Positions 52,812-61,564 of a DNA stretch of 64,000 bases are shown here, in pieces. The position numbers and the translations under genes were made by a program. Origin of the DNA: an uncultured Chlorobiaceae bacterium. GTDB taxonomy: Bacteria > Bacteroidota > Chlorobiia > Chlorobiales > Chlorobiaceae. Under the pieces are notes generated by a model. It had not been told where the DNA came from and ran no database searches. It saw nothing but the letters and a program-made list of their open reading frames with translations. Position 1 is the stretch's first letter; every line of letters begins with the position of its first letter. The stretch lies in assembly GCA_903994635.1 (NCBI GenBank), contig CAJEXQ010000004.1, forward strand, positions 1 through 64,000. The letters run 5' to 3'.

Positions 52812-52884
52812 GGGGCTTTAGCTCAGTTGGTAGAGCGTCTCGTTCGCAATGAGAAGGTCAGGGGTTCGACTCCCCTAAGCTCCA
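52812..52884 (+). tRNA. tRNA-Ala (anticodon CGC)
   Basis: The 73-base sequence folds into a full cloverleaf: acceptor GGGGCTT/AAGCTCC, D arm GCTC/GAGC, anticodon arm TCTCG/TGAGA with loop TTCGCAA, T arm AGGGG/CCCCT with TTCGACT, and discriminator A. Anticodon CGC reads GCG (Ala). The acceptor has the G3-U70 pair that alanyl-tRNA synthetase recognises. The 3' CCA is not encoded (ACCC follows). It lies between atpH and bamD. Confidence 0.97.
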
Positions 52885-52984
52885 CCCCTCCACTCCCCTG
52901 CAGCTCTTTTCCGACTGAATCGACTCCCCGTCCCGAGCGGAACTATTTGCGTCATTTTATTAAAAAGTATAATTGATCTATTGT

Positions 52985-53884
52985 ATGTACAAGTTGGTAA
53001 CAAGATATATTTCATCTGCAGCATTGATCCTAATTGCTGTCGGTTCGCTGTTGAGTTCCGGCTGTTCTGCCTCGAAGAGTGCAAACCCTGAGGTTTCGGC
53101 TGGCGACAAAGCATACGCCAGAGCGGTAGCGATGTACGATAAAAAACAGTACCAGGCAGCAGTTATTGGACTTGAACCTCTTCTTTATACCTATCGGGCA
53201 ACGGCGCTTGAAGACGATGTTCTCTATCTTCTTGCACAGTCCTATTACTACTCTGGCGACTATCTGCTTTCTGCCGAGATGTATTCCCGTTTGCTGCAGC
53301 AGCTCCCCTCTTCAGCCTATGCGAGAGTCTCCCAGTTTATGCTGGCAAAATCATACGAACAACTCTCTCCTCCTGCTGATCTGGATCAGCAGCCTACCCG
53401 TAAAGCGATTGAGAACTTCGCTCTCTACATTGATCGCTACCCAATGAAAGATTCTTCAAAGATTGCAACTGATCTTGAGACATGGAGGGAGTTGCTTAAA
53501 ATCAATCCGCAAAACCCGACCTACAAGGAGCGCTATGCAACAGCCATTGCCCAGTTTTCGCGGATTGACAGTCTGAGATATTCTGAAAAGTCAATTGCCC
53601 TGCTGAGAGAAAAATTGGCAAAAAATCTTATTGTTGTCGCCAGGAAGTATGTTCAACTTGGCAAATACAGGGCGGCCGGGATTTTCTTTGACCAACTTGT
53701 TACCCGTTATGGCGATACCTCCCATGTAAAAGAGGCAATGGAAGGAAAGATTGATATGCTGATGAAGAGGCAAAAGTGGTTTGAGGCAGGGCATGAGCTC
53801 GATCGCTACCTTCAGCGATTCCCCGAGAAGAAGAGCGTTATGCAGGGAGTCAGAGATAAAATAGCAGAGAACTCCAAAAACTGA
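52985..53884 (+). CDS. bamD: BamD-like outer-membrane assembly lipoprotein
   Basis: This 299-residue protein has a lipoprotein signal (hydrophobic IALIL-type helix, then LLSSGC with Cys27). TPR-like helices follow: KAYARAVAMYDKKQYQAAV, VLYLLAQSYYYSGDYLLSAE and KAIENFALYIDRYP match BamD of the beta-barrel assembly machine. I use ATG 52985; a TTG four codons earlier is also possible. Later repeats include LGKYRAAGIFFDQLVTRYGD. It is 12 bp before nadD. Confidence 0.86.
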   Translation: MYKLVTRYISSAALILIAVGSLLSSGCSASKSANPEVSAGDKAYARAVAMYDKKQYQAAVIGLEPLLYTYRATALEDDVLYLLAQSYYYSGDYLLSAEMYSRLLQQLPSSAYARVSQFMLAKSYEQLSPPADLDQQPTRKAIENFALYIDRYPMKDSSKIATDLETWRELLKINPQNPTYKERYATAIAQFSRIDSLRYSEKSIALLREKLAKNLIVVARKYVQLGKYRAAGIFFDQLVTRYGDTSHVKEAMEGKIDMLMKRQKWFEAGHELDRYLQRFPEKKSVMQGVRDKIAENSKN

Positions 53885-53896
53885 AAATCGTTACCC

Positions 53897-54484
53897 GTGC
53901 ATCTCGCGGTTTTCGGCGGCACCTTCGATCCGCCCCACAACGGCCATCTTGCACTCTGCCTCTTTGCCAGAGAGCTGCTCGAAATTGACAAAATAATCAT
54001 TTCAGTTTCAAATAATCCATTCAAGCTGCATGGCCGTCAAGTTGTCGATAGGCACAGAAAGCGCATGGCTGAGCTTCTCTCTTTTGAAATCAACCTCACA
54101 GGAGCCGACAGCGAGGTGAGCGGATGGGAGCTTATAAAACGACACCCATCATATACTGTTGATCTCATGCGCCACCTCCATCGGTGCTACCCCAGCGACA
54201 GGTTAACCCTGCTTCTTGGTGAAGACAGCTTCAGGGAGCTGCCGCTGTGGAAAGAGCCGGAGATACTTTTTAGCCTCTGCGATGATATCGTAGTGTTCAG
54301 ACGAGCATCGGAAGCAGAAATTACATTGACTTCTGACACGAAGGAGTCGATAAAATTCATCGATTTTGCCTGCGAAATTTCTTCTACGGAGTTGCGGAAG
54401 CTTGTTTCTGCAGGTCAATCTATTTCTCTGCTCACTCCACACTCTGTGAATCGTTATATCACTGAACACGCATTATACCGTTGA
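53897..54484 (+). CDS. nadD: Nicotinate-nucleotide adenylyltransferase
   Basis: NadD transfers AMP from ATP to nicotinate mononucleotide in NAD synthesis. The 195-residue protein starts at GTG 53897, the first in-frame start after the bamD stop. It has VFGGTFDPPHNGHLALC with the HxGH motif, PFKLHGRQVVDRHRKRMAEL, LLLGEDSFRELPLWKEPE and the C-terminal ISSTELRKLV form of the ISSTxxR motif. The length is standard. Confidence 0.94.
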   Translation: MHLAVFGGTFDPPHNGHLALCLFARELLEIDKIIISVSNNPFKLHGRQVVDRHRKRMAELLSFEINLTGADSEVSGWELIKRHPSYTVDLMRHLHRCYPSDRLTLLLGEDSFRELPLWKEPEILFSLCDDIVVFRRASEAEITLTSDTKESIKFIDFACEISSTELRKLVSAGQSISLLTPHSVNRYITEHALYR

Positions 54485-54495
54485 GCGGAAAGCCT

Positions 54496-56178
54496 TTACA
54501 TCGATTCAGGCGCAGAAACCCCAAGAATCCTGAATCCGTTGCGAAGCACCTGGCGTGTTGCTATTGAGAGAAAGAGTCGAGCCTTGCAGATATCAGCATC
54601 AGCCTTCAGTATGGGACACTCCTGGTAGAAGCGGTGAAACAGTTCGGCAAGAGAGTGCAGATATTCTACCATCTTTTGCGGTTCCAGCAGACGTAAACTG
54701 GTTTTTACCATATCGGGATAGTCGAGCAGGGCAAAGCCAAGCTGTAGCTCTGCAGGAGAGCTGAGCTCCCGCAATAAATGATGCTCCTCGCAGGTTGCGG
54801 GCTCAAACCCCGCCTCCTGCAGGGCCATACGCAAGAGGCTGCAGATTCGGGCATGAGCGTATTGCAGGTAGAAGACAGGATTCTCTTTAGACTGTTTTTT
54901 TGCCAATTCAACATCGAAGTTCAGGTGCGAATCCTTGCCGCGCATGATGAAAAAAAGCCTTGTGGCATCTGCGCCAACATCATCAATCAGATCGTCGAGC
55001 AGATCGGCATTCCCCTTTCTGGTCGACATTTTAAGGGTCTGTCCATCAATCGTTGTTGTCACAAACTGGTTGATGGCAATTTTTATTCGTCCGGTATCGT
55101 AACCGAGGATTTTGAGAGCCTCAATCACATCAGGGTACTCGTCGATATGATCAGCACCGAAAACATTGACGATCATGTCGAAGCCTCGTTCAAACTTTGT
55201 TATGTGGTAGGCGATATCGGGGAGACGGTAGCTTGGTTCACCCGAAGATTTGATGAGCACCTTGTCCTTTTCCTGTCCAAGCTTTGTTGTCAGAAACCAG
55301 GTAGCTCCATCATATTCAGCAATGAACTCCTTTTGTCTGAGTTCATTAATAACCCGTTGGTTGGGGGCAACACCCGCTGCATCTGGAGAGTAAAGGGTAT
55401 GTTCATTGAAAAATGAGTCATGCCGAATACCAAGGCGGTGAAGAGTCTTGCGTATGGAGTCGAAAATAATATTTTCGGCGCTCTTCCTGAAAAGAGTGAG
55501 ATCAGCGCACTCTTCCAGAGTCGAGCCATGGGCAGAATAGATCTTTTCGGCAATCTCTCCAATATACTCCCCCTGGTAATGGGTTGCAGGGAACTCAGGC
55601 TTCTTTCCACACTTTTCAAGATAACGGAGCTGGACTGATTCACCGAGAATCTGCATCTGCCGTCCAGCATCATTGAAATAGTACTCCCTGGTTACCTCAT
55701 ACCCCTGGGTTTCAAAAAGATTTGCAATACAGTCTCCAAGCACGCCCCCCCTGCCACGCCCGATGGTCAGGGGGCCGGTTGGATTGGCGCTGACATACTC
55801 GACGTTAGCTCTTTTTCCTTTACCAGCAGAACCTTTTCCATAGTTGTCACCATCATGCAGCACCTGTTCAACGGATCGCATGATAAAAAGAGGGGCAAGG
55901 TAAAAGTTGATAAAGCCAGCACCTGCCACCTCGACTCTGGAAATAGTATCCGGGGGAAAGTCCAGGTAGCGGATAATCTCCAGTGCCAGATCACGCGGGT
56001 TTCTTTTGCACTCCCTGGCGGCAAGCAAGGCTATATTTGTTGAAAAATCACCAAATTTTTTGTCGGAGGGCTGTTCAACACGAATCGGTTTGTCGGTGTC
56101 GATGCCAGCAGAAGAGAGGGCTTTCTGGATATAAGGAAGGAAAAAATCAAGCATAGGAGTTGCTATTGTAAAAGTCAC
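54496..56178 (-). CDS. argS: Arginyl-tRNA synthetase
   Basis: ArgS charges tRNA-Arg. The 560-residue protein has the family [19 protein letters not shown] near residue 130, [14 protein letters not shown], the KMSK-like [37 protein letters not shown], and a C-terminal DALR-type anticodon domain to LGVSAPESM. In most ArgRS the first block reads LHxGHxR; here both His are replaced, giving TIGR (ACC ATC GGG CGT read directly). The gene is the last of trpS-HAD-argS, 3 bp after the HAD gene. Confidence 0.94.
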   Translation of the reverse strand: MTFTIATPMLDFFLPYIQKALSSAGIDTDKPIRVEQPSDKKFGDFSTNIALLAARECKRNPRDLALEIIRYLDFPPDTISRVEVAGAGFINFYLAPLFIMRSVEQVLHDGDNYGKGSAGKGKRANVEYVSANPTGPLTIGRGRGGVLGDCIANLFETQGYEVTREYYFNDAGRQMQILGESVQLRYLEKCGKKPEFPATHYQGEYIGEIAEKIYSAHGSTLEECADLTLFRKSAENIIFDSIRKTLHRLGIRHDSFFNEHTLYSPDAAGVAPNQRVINELRQKEFIAEYDGATWFLTTKLGQEKDKVLIKSSGEPSYRLPDIAYHITKFERGFDMIVNVFGADHIDEYPDVIEALKILGYDTGRIKIAINQFVTTTIDGQTLKMSTRKGNADLLDDLIDDVGADATRLFFIMRGKDSHLNFDVELAKKQSKENPVFYLQYAHARICSLLRMALQEAGFEPATCEEHHLLRELSSPAELQLGFALLDYPDMVKTSLRLLEPQKMVEYLHSLAELFHRFYQECPILKADADICKARLFLSIATRQVLRNGFRILGVSAPESM

Positions 56179-56181
56179 TGA

Positions 56182-56865
56182 TTATCGCAGCGAGAGTTTT
56201 TCAAGAAGTTCTTCAGGGCAAAGCTGGGAAAAATCGTCAATGACAGCTATAATATTATCGAAACTGCTGAACGCTTTTGCACTGTTTGTCGTTGTTACAG
56301 CAACGCATTGCATCCCCGCACGACGGGCCGCTTCAATACCGGGCAGCGCATCTTCAAACACAATACATGCCGAAGGGTGCGCCCCCAGAAGTTCGGCAAC
56401 ACGCAAAAAAATATCAGGATGAGGTTTGCCATGAATGACCTGGGATGGGTCCACAACCGCCCCGAACCTTTCGGCCATCTTAAGTATATCAAGAATATAA
56501 TCGACGTTTTTCGGGCCAGCGCCGGTGCCGATTCCAAGCAATACCTCCAGCTTCTCCGCAGCATCAAGAAACACCCCAAGACCAGCCATCGGTTTAATGA
56601 ACTCTCTTGACTTCACTCGGTAAAGAAAGTCTTTGAGATCAGTAAGCCTTCCGGCTTCTGCGTCACTGATTTTTGGGTCGAGGAAGTACCGGAGTACATC
56701 GGCACCTTTCATGCCAGCAGTCTCCACAAGGTAGCGTTCAGCATCCAGCCCCTCAAGGCCAAAATCCCTGAAAAGTTCAACCCATGAATCTGCGTGAAAG
56801 CGCATATTATCAGTCAAGACGCCATCCATATCAAAAATAAAGGCAGGTTTATGGTTGTTCAGCAT
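56182..56865 (-). CDS. HAD-superfamily hydrolase, beta-phosphoglucomutase-like
   Basis: This 227-residue protein has the HAD motifs: FDMDGVLTDNMRFHADSW (motif I, with the two Asp), LGIGTGAGPKNVDYIL at the motif II position (GTG in place of the usual Thr-Gly-Ser type), KPHPDIFLRVAELLGAHPS around the Lys of motif III, and VFEDALPGIEAARRAGM (motif IV). The cap domain is of the alpha-helical beta-phosphoglucomutase type. It may be a phosphatase or a sugar phosphomutase; the substrate is unknown. It overlaps trpS by seven bases. Confidence 0.86.
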   Translation of the reverse strand: MLNNHKPAFIFDMDGVLTDNMRFHADSWVELFRDFGLEGLDAERYLVETAGMKGADVLRYFLDPKISDAEAGRLTDLKDFLYRVKSREFIKPMAGLGVFLDAAEKLEVLLGIGTGAGPKNVDYILDILKMAERFGAVVDPSQVIHGKPHPDIFLRVAELLGAHPSACIVFEDALPGIEAARRAGMQCVAVTTTNSAKAFSSFDNIIAVIDDFSQLCPEELLEKLSLR

Positions 56866-57920
56866 TCCGTTTGTCCGTGATAGTGGATGGGGGCTAATTC
56901 GCCAAGCTTCATTGCAGCTCTCACCTCCTGCATGGTTTGGCTGGCAATGAGTTTAGCCTTTATTTCGCCGTCGAAAAGAATATTTTTCACAAGATCCATC
57001 CGTGTTTCATAATATCGGCGTCTCTCAAGCAGAGGGGCAAGCTCTTGCGAAATATTCGTTGCGCAGAGCGTTTTGCAATCTACACAGCCAAGTGAGCCAG
57101 CACGGCAATCAGAACCTAAAGCAGAGAGCTGTTCAGGGGAGGAGAATTTAGAATGATAACTGTATACGGTGCAAACCTCCGGGCGGCCCGGATCGTTTTT
57201 CCGGAGTTTTTGGGTATCGGTAACAGCAGTGCGCATTTTTTTCTGAATCTCGTCAGGTCCGTCTGCCAGGAGAATGGTATTGCCGAGAGACTTTGACATT
57301 TTGGCCTTTCCGTCGAGGCCGACAAGACGCGAGAACTTTGTGATTTTTGGCGCTGGCTCAGCAAAGACCTCCCCGTTCACCGGGTGTGGATAGTGATTAT
57401 TGAATTTGCGGGCGATCTCCCTGGTAATCTCCACATGAGGGATCTGATCCTCACCTACAGGAACAACATTGGCCCTGTAGAGAAGAATATCGGCAGACTG
57501 CAAGACAGGATATCCCAGATGGCCGTAGGTCAGCGACTCCATGTTCAGATCCCGAACCTGCTCCTTCAACGTCGGATTTCGTTCGAGGCGGGATGAGGTG
57601 ATGAGCATGGCGAAGAGCAAAAACAGCTCGGCATGCTCCTTGACCTGCGACTGCCGGAAAAGCGGGCTTTTTTCCGGATCAATACCGGCAGCCAGCCAGT
57701 CGATCAGCATGTCGAGCGTATGACTGTATATCTCTGATGTATCAAGTGAAGTAGTAAGGTTGTGATAATCGGCAATAAGAAAACAGGTATCATAAACCCT
57801 TGCCCCTTTTTCGTCAAGCAGATTTTGCTGCTCGACCCAGCTTTCAAGGGCACCAGTATAATGGCCGAGATGGAGTTTCCCTGTCGGGCGCATCCCGCTT
57901 AAAATTCGTTGAGTTCCCAT
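56859..57920 (-). CDS. trpS: Tryptophanyl-tRNA synthetase
   Basis: TrpS charges tRNA-Trp. The 353-residue protein has RILSGMRPTGKLHLGHYTGA with the HxGH motif, IADYHNLTT, LTYGHLGYPVLQSADILLY, VVPVGEDQIPHVEITREIA and VGLDGKAKMSKSLGNTI with KMSKS. An inserted Cys-containing stretch (CRAGSLGCVDCKTLCATNI, about residues 273-291) resembles metal-binding patterns known in some TrpRS of this type. It is first in the minus-strand operon with HAD and argS. Confidence 0.96.
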   Translation of the reverse strand: MGTQRILSGMRPTGKLHLGHYTGALESWVEQQNLLDEKGARVYDTCFLIADYHNLTTSLDTSEIYSHTLDMLIDWLAAGIDPEKSPLFRQSQVKEHAELFLLFAMLITSSRLERNPTLKEQVRDLNMESLTYGHLGYPVLQSADILLYRANVVPVGEDQIPHVEITREIARKFNNHYPHPVNGEVFAEPAPKITKFSRLVGLDGKAKMSKSLGNTILLADGPDEIQKKMRTAVTDTQKLRKNDPGRPEVCTVYSYHSKFSSPEQLSALGSDCRAGSLGCVDCKTLCATNISQELAPLLERRRYYETRMDLVKNILFDGEIKAKLIASQTMQEVRAAMKLGELAPIHYHGQTEC

Positions 57921-58134
57921 AAAGCTAATAATTGCCCTTTTGAAGCGATAAGGCCCATTCAGACCGTATTGTGACCACTGATTACTGATTAATCATAAAC
58001 GTGCCTGAATTTATCATACTTGACAGAAACATAAAAGGCATTTGTTTGTTTTTTGTTTTCACCAATGGATACGCTATATTAAAAGACTTGTTTTCGTTTT
58101 CTTTGCTGATAAAGAATTCGAAATCCAACATATT
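57921..58134. other. Intergenic region between trpS and SRP RNA
   Basis: No gene is seen. It is AT-rich and holds TTGACA at 58019-58024 and TATATT at 58075-58080, but these are not a normally spaced pair. It must contain promoters for trpS (leftward) and the SRP RNA (rightward). Confidence 0.4.
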
Positions 58135-58236
58135 AGAGAGTAAGTCCTATACAACGCTCAGTTGCCCAACCATGTCAGATCCGGAAGGAAGCAGCATCCG
58201 GTAATTTGAGTGTGTGATATAGTCAGCTTACTCTCT
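58135..58236 (+). ncRNA. ffs: Small signal recognition particle RNA (4.5S type)
   Basis: The sequence has the bacterial SRP RNA core GTCAGATCCGGAAGGAAGCA with the GGAA tetraloop and the asymmetric-loop sequence that binds Ffh. AGAGAGTAAG at the 5' end pairs with CTTACTCTCT at the 3' end, giving a molecule of about 102 bases without an Alu domain. A T tract (58236 on) directly follows the closing stem, so the same end hairpin can act in termination. The core has GATCC where E. coli 4.5S RNA has GGTCC. Confidence 0.93.
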
Positions 58237-58277
58237 TTTTTTTATTTCGTTACTATTTAATCGCATCGGGAGCAGTT

Positions 58278-59330
58278 ATGCCGTCAGGATTCAGCAAAAA
58301 GGAGTTACTGAGCAGTCCGGTTCGCCATATCGATATTAAACAACTGAATATTGTACCCCTTATCGACCAGATGAGCGATACCGCTTTTCAGGCAAGAAAT
58401 CTTGCCAGGGCTGCCTCCATTGTTGACCTCATGCAGCAGGACAAGGAGTGCGCCGTCATTCTCACTCTCGCCGGTTCACTGATCAGCGCAGGCTTGAAGC
58501 AGATCATTATTGACATGATCGATAATAATATGGTTGATGCCATTGTCTCAACCGGAGCAAATATTGTTGACCAGGACTTTTTTGAAGCGCTCGGGTTCCG
58601 CCACTACAAGGGGAGCCAGTTAATGGATGATACCATTCTCAGGGAGCTGCATATCGACCGCATTTATGATACCTACATTGATGAGGATGATCTTCGGGTC
58701 TGTGACAATACAACCGCGATAATCGCCAACTCCATGGAGCCGGGCATCTACTCTTCACGCGAATTTATGGTGGAGATGGGCAAATATATTGAGGCAAATA
58801 ACCTCGACAGGAACTCCATTGTCTACAAAGCCTACGAAAAGGGCGTTCCGATATTCTGTCCAGCATTTTCTGACTGCTCTGCCGGATTTGGTTTGGTACA
58901 CCATCAGTGGAATAACCCCGACAAACATGTCTCAATCGATTCGGTCAAGGATTTCCGTGAACTGACCAGAATCAAGATTGAGAACGACAAAACCGGTATT
59001 TTCATGATTGGTGGTGGAGTGCCGAAAAACTTTACCCAGGATATTGTTGTCGCCGCAGAAGTGCTTGGCCATGAGAGTGTTTCCATGCACACTTATGCTG
59101 TGCAGATTACGGTTGCTGACGAGCGCGATGGAGCACTTTCCGGTTCGACCCTCAAGGAGGCCAGTTCGTGGGGCAAGGTTGATACCGTTCACGAACAGAT
59201 GGTCTTTGCCGAAGCTACCATTGCATTACCTCTCATTGCCGGCTATGCCTATCACAAGCGCAACTGGGAGTGTCGCCAGGCAAAAAACTTCAATGCCATG
59301 CTGGGCCAGCCGCAGGTTATCGGGAAATAA
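58278..59330 (+). CDS. Deoxyhypusine synthase family protein
   Basis: This 350-residue protein resembles deoxyhypusine synthase: LTLAGSLISAGLKQIIIDMI and AIVSTGANIVDQDFFEALGF in the NAD region, GVPIFCPAFSDCSAGFGL, MIGGGVPKNFTQDIVVAAEV, and SSWGKVD, which carries the Lys equivalent to the human catalytic K329 (SWGK). Eukaryotic and archaeal enzymes modify eIF5A with spermidine. Bacteria lack eIF5A, so the bacterial members must do something else, for example homospermidine-type polyamine chemistry. It begins 42 bp after the SRP RNA and overlaps the convergent rlpA by 14 bases. Confidence 0.9.
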   Translation: MPSGFSKKELLSSPVRHIDIKQLNIVPLIDQMSDTAFQARNLARAASIVDLMQQDKECAVILTLAGSLISAGLKQIIIDMIDNNMVDAIVSTGANIVDQDFFEALGFRHYKGSQLMDDTILRELHIDRIYDTYIDEDDLRVCDNTTAIIANSMEPGIYSSREFMVEMGKYIEANNLDRNSIVYKAYEKGVPIFCPAFSDCSAGFGLVHHQWNNPDKHVSIDSVKDFRELTRIKIENDKTGIFMIGGGVPKNFTQDIVVAAEVLGHESVSMHTYAVQITVADERDGALSGSTLKEASSWGKVDTVHEQMVFAEATIALPLIAGYAYHKRNWECRQAKNFNAMLGQPQVIGK

Positions 59331-59808
59331 CTTCAATCCTGACTTTTGCCGTTCCTCTTTCGAAAAATCCCAGTCTTTTTGCCGCATCTGCGCTCAAATC
59401 AATAACACGGTCACTGACAAAAGGGCCGCGATCGTTGACCCGGACAACAAGCGAGGCTTGGGTATCGAGGTTGGTCACTTTTACCAGAGAGGGCAGGGGA
59501 AGGTATTTGTGTGCGGCACTTGGCCTTGAAGGATCAAACACCTCTCCGTAGGCAGTCAATTGCCCGCTATGCTGGTCGAGAGTCTCCTGGCCATACCATG
59601 AGGCCATCCCGGTCTCTTCGTAAGAATACGCCTCCTCGTAGCTCATTGGGATATAAAGCTTGCCGTCAATAACGTAGGGATTGTTCTTGATTTTACCCAA
59701 CCGGTAGGCCTCTGCAGGCGAAATCCCCCCGGCGGCACGCCTTGAAGAGGAGCATGCACTGAGGAAAATGGGCATCAACAGGCACAGGGCCAGTATAACC
59801 TTACGCAT
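59317..59808 (-). CDS. rlpA: RlpA-family septal lipoprotein
   Basis: This 163-residue protein starts with a lipoprotein signal (MRKVILALCLLMPIFLSAC, Cys19). A double-psi beta-barrel RlpA domain follows with GMASWYGQETLDQHSGQLTA, AHKYLPLPSLVKVTNL and VVRVNDRGPFVSDRVIDLSA. Known RlpA proteins cut denuded glycan strands or bind septal peptidoglycan. There is no C-terminal SPOR domain, so septal targeting is not obvious. It ends inside the convergent deoxyhypusine-synthase-like gene. Confidence 0.92.
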   Translation of the reverse strand: MRKVILALCLLMPIFLSACSSSRRAAGGISPAEAYRLGKIKNNPYVIDGKLYIPMSYEEAYSYEETGMASWYGQETLDQHSGQLTAYGEVFDPSRPSAAHKYLPLPSLVKVTNLDTQASLVVRVNDRGPFVSDRVIDLSADAAKRLGFFERGTAKVRIEVISR

Positions 59809-59878
59809 TTTTTATGTATAGTTCATGGGTTAACAAGTCCCCAAAACATAGCATTTTTACAGAAATTCCCACTATAAC

Positions 59879-60733
59879 GTGTATCTTTCCCGCGAAGCAT
59901 TGCAAAAGATGTTGGTTGATCATGATACGATTAGATTTTTTACAAGAATTATGGATGAACGGCATAACGCACGAGCCCCTTTCGGCATCCTTATCCTTCA
60001 CGGCTTTTCTGCGACGCTTGATAGCGTCAAGGCCTTGTATGCCCCCCTGAAAGAGCTGGGCATCCCGGTTGCCATGCCTCTGCTTGCTGGTCATGGTGCA
60101 TCGTCACCGGAGGCTCTCAGGGATTCGGGGTGGGAGGAGTGGCTGAAAGACGCAGACCAGGCGCTGCAAAAGCTCAGCATTGAGGCGGATCAGATTATTG
60201 TGATTGGTCACAGTATGGGGGCTCTTCTCTCCCTGAACCTCGCAGTCAGGTATCAGGGCAAAGTTGATTCACTGGTGCTTGCAGCTCCGGCCATCAAGCT
60301 TGTCTCCCTGTTTGCTCCGGGTCGTCCCCTCCATTTTGCAGCAAAGCTTGTCAGCAAGATTATCAGGAATTGGGAGCTAAAGTCCCTCTTTTTCGCTCCG
60401 CAATGCGCCAGTTGTGTTCCGCATTACTCCTGGGTGCCAACAGCGGCAATCATCTCTTTTTTTGAGCTGATCAAGCAGACTCTGCCAATACTCAGTCGTG
60501 TCAAGGCACCTGTTTTTGTGCTGCAATGCCGAAGGGAATCTACTGTTCTTCCCGAAAGTGCAACCATACTCTGCAACAAAATTGGGACAGAACCTTCCTT
60601 AAAGTCCATTTTGTGGCTGGAACGTTCAGGACACCAGATCTTTTGTGATGCCGACCGTGAAACAGCAGTGCAGGCGATTACTGACTATGTTGACGGAAGG
60701 ATACATCGAAACGGAGCATTTTTCCACAGTTAG
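59879..60733 (+). CDS. Alpha/beta hydrolase (carboxylesterase/lipase-like)
   Basis: This 284-residue protein has a hydrolase fold: ILILHGFSATLDSVKALY (oxyanion region), GHSMGALLSLNLAVRY with the nucleophile Ser near residue 116, and a late His in LERSGHQIFCD. The pattern is like Est30-type carboxylesterases and monoacylglycerol lipases. The substrate is not known. GTG 59879 is used; ATG 59909 is a possible shorter start. It is divergent from rlpA. Confidence 0.85.
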   Translation: MYLSREALQKMLVDHDTIRFFTRIMDERHNARAPFGILILHGFSATLDSVKALYAPLKELGIPVAMPLLAGHGASSPEALRDSGWEEWLKDADQALQKLSIEADQIIVIGHSMGALLSLNLAVRYQGKVDSLVLAAPAIKLVSLFAPGRPLHFAAKLVSKIIRNWELKSLFFAPQCASCVPHYSWVPTAAIISFFELIKQTLPILSRVKAPVFVLQCRRESTVLPESATILCNKIGTEPSLKSILWLERSGHQIFCDADRETAVQAITDYVDGRIHRNGAFFHS

Positions 60734-60877
60734 GGCTGAAGTCTCGTCCGTCGGGGCAGTCGCATTTGTTTCATGAAAAAGGGCGATTGTGATTTTTTTT
60801 TTGGAAGTAAAAAAACGGTTCGGTACATTGCGTCCGGTACGAGGTACCCTGTTCTTTTCCATTGAATCAACCACTGT

Positions 60878-61543
60878 ATGAACACCATACTCTTGTATTC
60901 CTCTGTTACGAAAAAAGTACTAATGGCCCTTGCTGGCCTTTTTCTGGTCACCTTTTTGAGCGTACATCTCGGTATCAACCTGATGTTGCTTAAAAATGAT
61001 GGGGGACGCGCATTCACTGAAGCGGCTACCTTCATGGGCACTAACCCGGTCATCAAAGTGTTTGAAATTGTACTCTTTGGCGGGTTTTTGCTCCATATTA
61101 TTTTCGGTTTGATGGTTTCCGTTCAGAACAAAGCCGCACGTCCCGCTCCTTATGCGTGCAGCAACAGTTCAGACACTTCCCTCTTTTCCAAATACATGTT
61201 TCATACCGGCATCATCCTCTTCATCTTCCTTGTACTCCACTTCTTTGATTTCTACTTTATCAAAGTGGGACTTGTGGCACCACCTCAGGGTATAGCAATA
61301 CACGACTTCTACCAACGATCCCTGCTTCTTTTTTCGACTCCCTGGTATTCACTTCTGTACATTGTCAGCTTTATTGTGCTCGGGATTCACCTGAACCATG
61401 CCATTCAGTCAGCATTTCAGACTCTTGGCTGGAACCACAGCAAGTATATGGACGCAGTAAAGGTCACAGGTTCAACCTTTTCAGTTGCTATTGCTGTTGG
61501 GTTCAGCTTGGTGCCGATCTACATCTTGCTCTTTCTGAAATAA
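60878..61543 (+). CDS. sdhC: Succinate dehydrogenase/fumarate reductase cytochrome b subunit
   Basis: This 221-residue membrane protein has five predicted helices and several helix His residues (FLSVHLGIN, LLHIIFGLMV, YMFHTGIILF, LVLHFFDFYF, LGIHLNHAIQSAFQ). They fit the dihaem cytochrome b558 type, as in Bacillus or Wolinella. It anchors the flavoprotein and iron-sulfur subunits and exchanges electrons with quinone. In a green sulfur bacterium fumarate reduction serves the reductive TCA cycle. Next is sdhA, 21 bp later. Confidence 0.92.
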   Translation: MNTILLYSSVTKKVLMALAGLFLVTFLSVHLGINLMLLKNDGGRAFTEAATFMGTNPVIKVFEIVLFGGFLLHIIFGLMVSVQNKAARPAPYACSNSSDTSLFSKYMFHTGIILFIFLVLHFFDFYFIKVGLVAPPQGIAIHDFYQRSLLLFSTPWYSLLYIVSFIVLGIHLNHAIQSAFQTLGWNHSKYMDAVKVTGSTFSVAIAVGFSLVPIYILLFLK

Positions 61544-61564
61544 GCGAAAACAATACTCACTGCA

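Noticed and set aside
58019-58080. TTGACA and TATATT before the SRP RNA as a promoter pair
   Set aside because: They are about 50 bp apart, not 16-18, and the second lies too far from the RNA 5' end.
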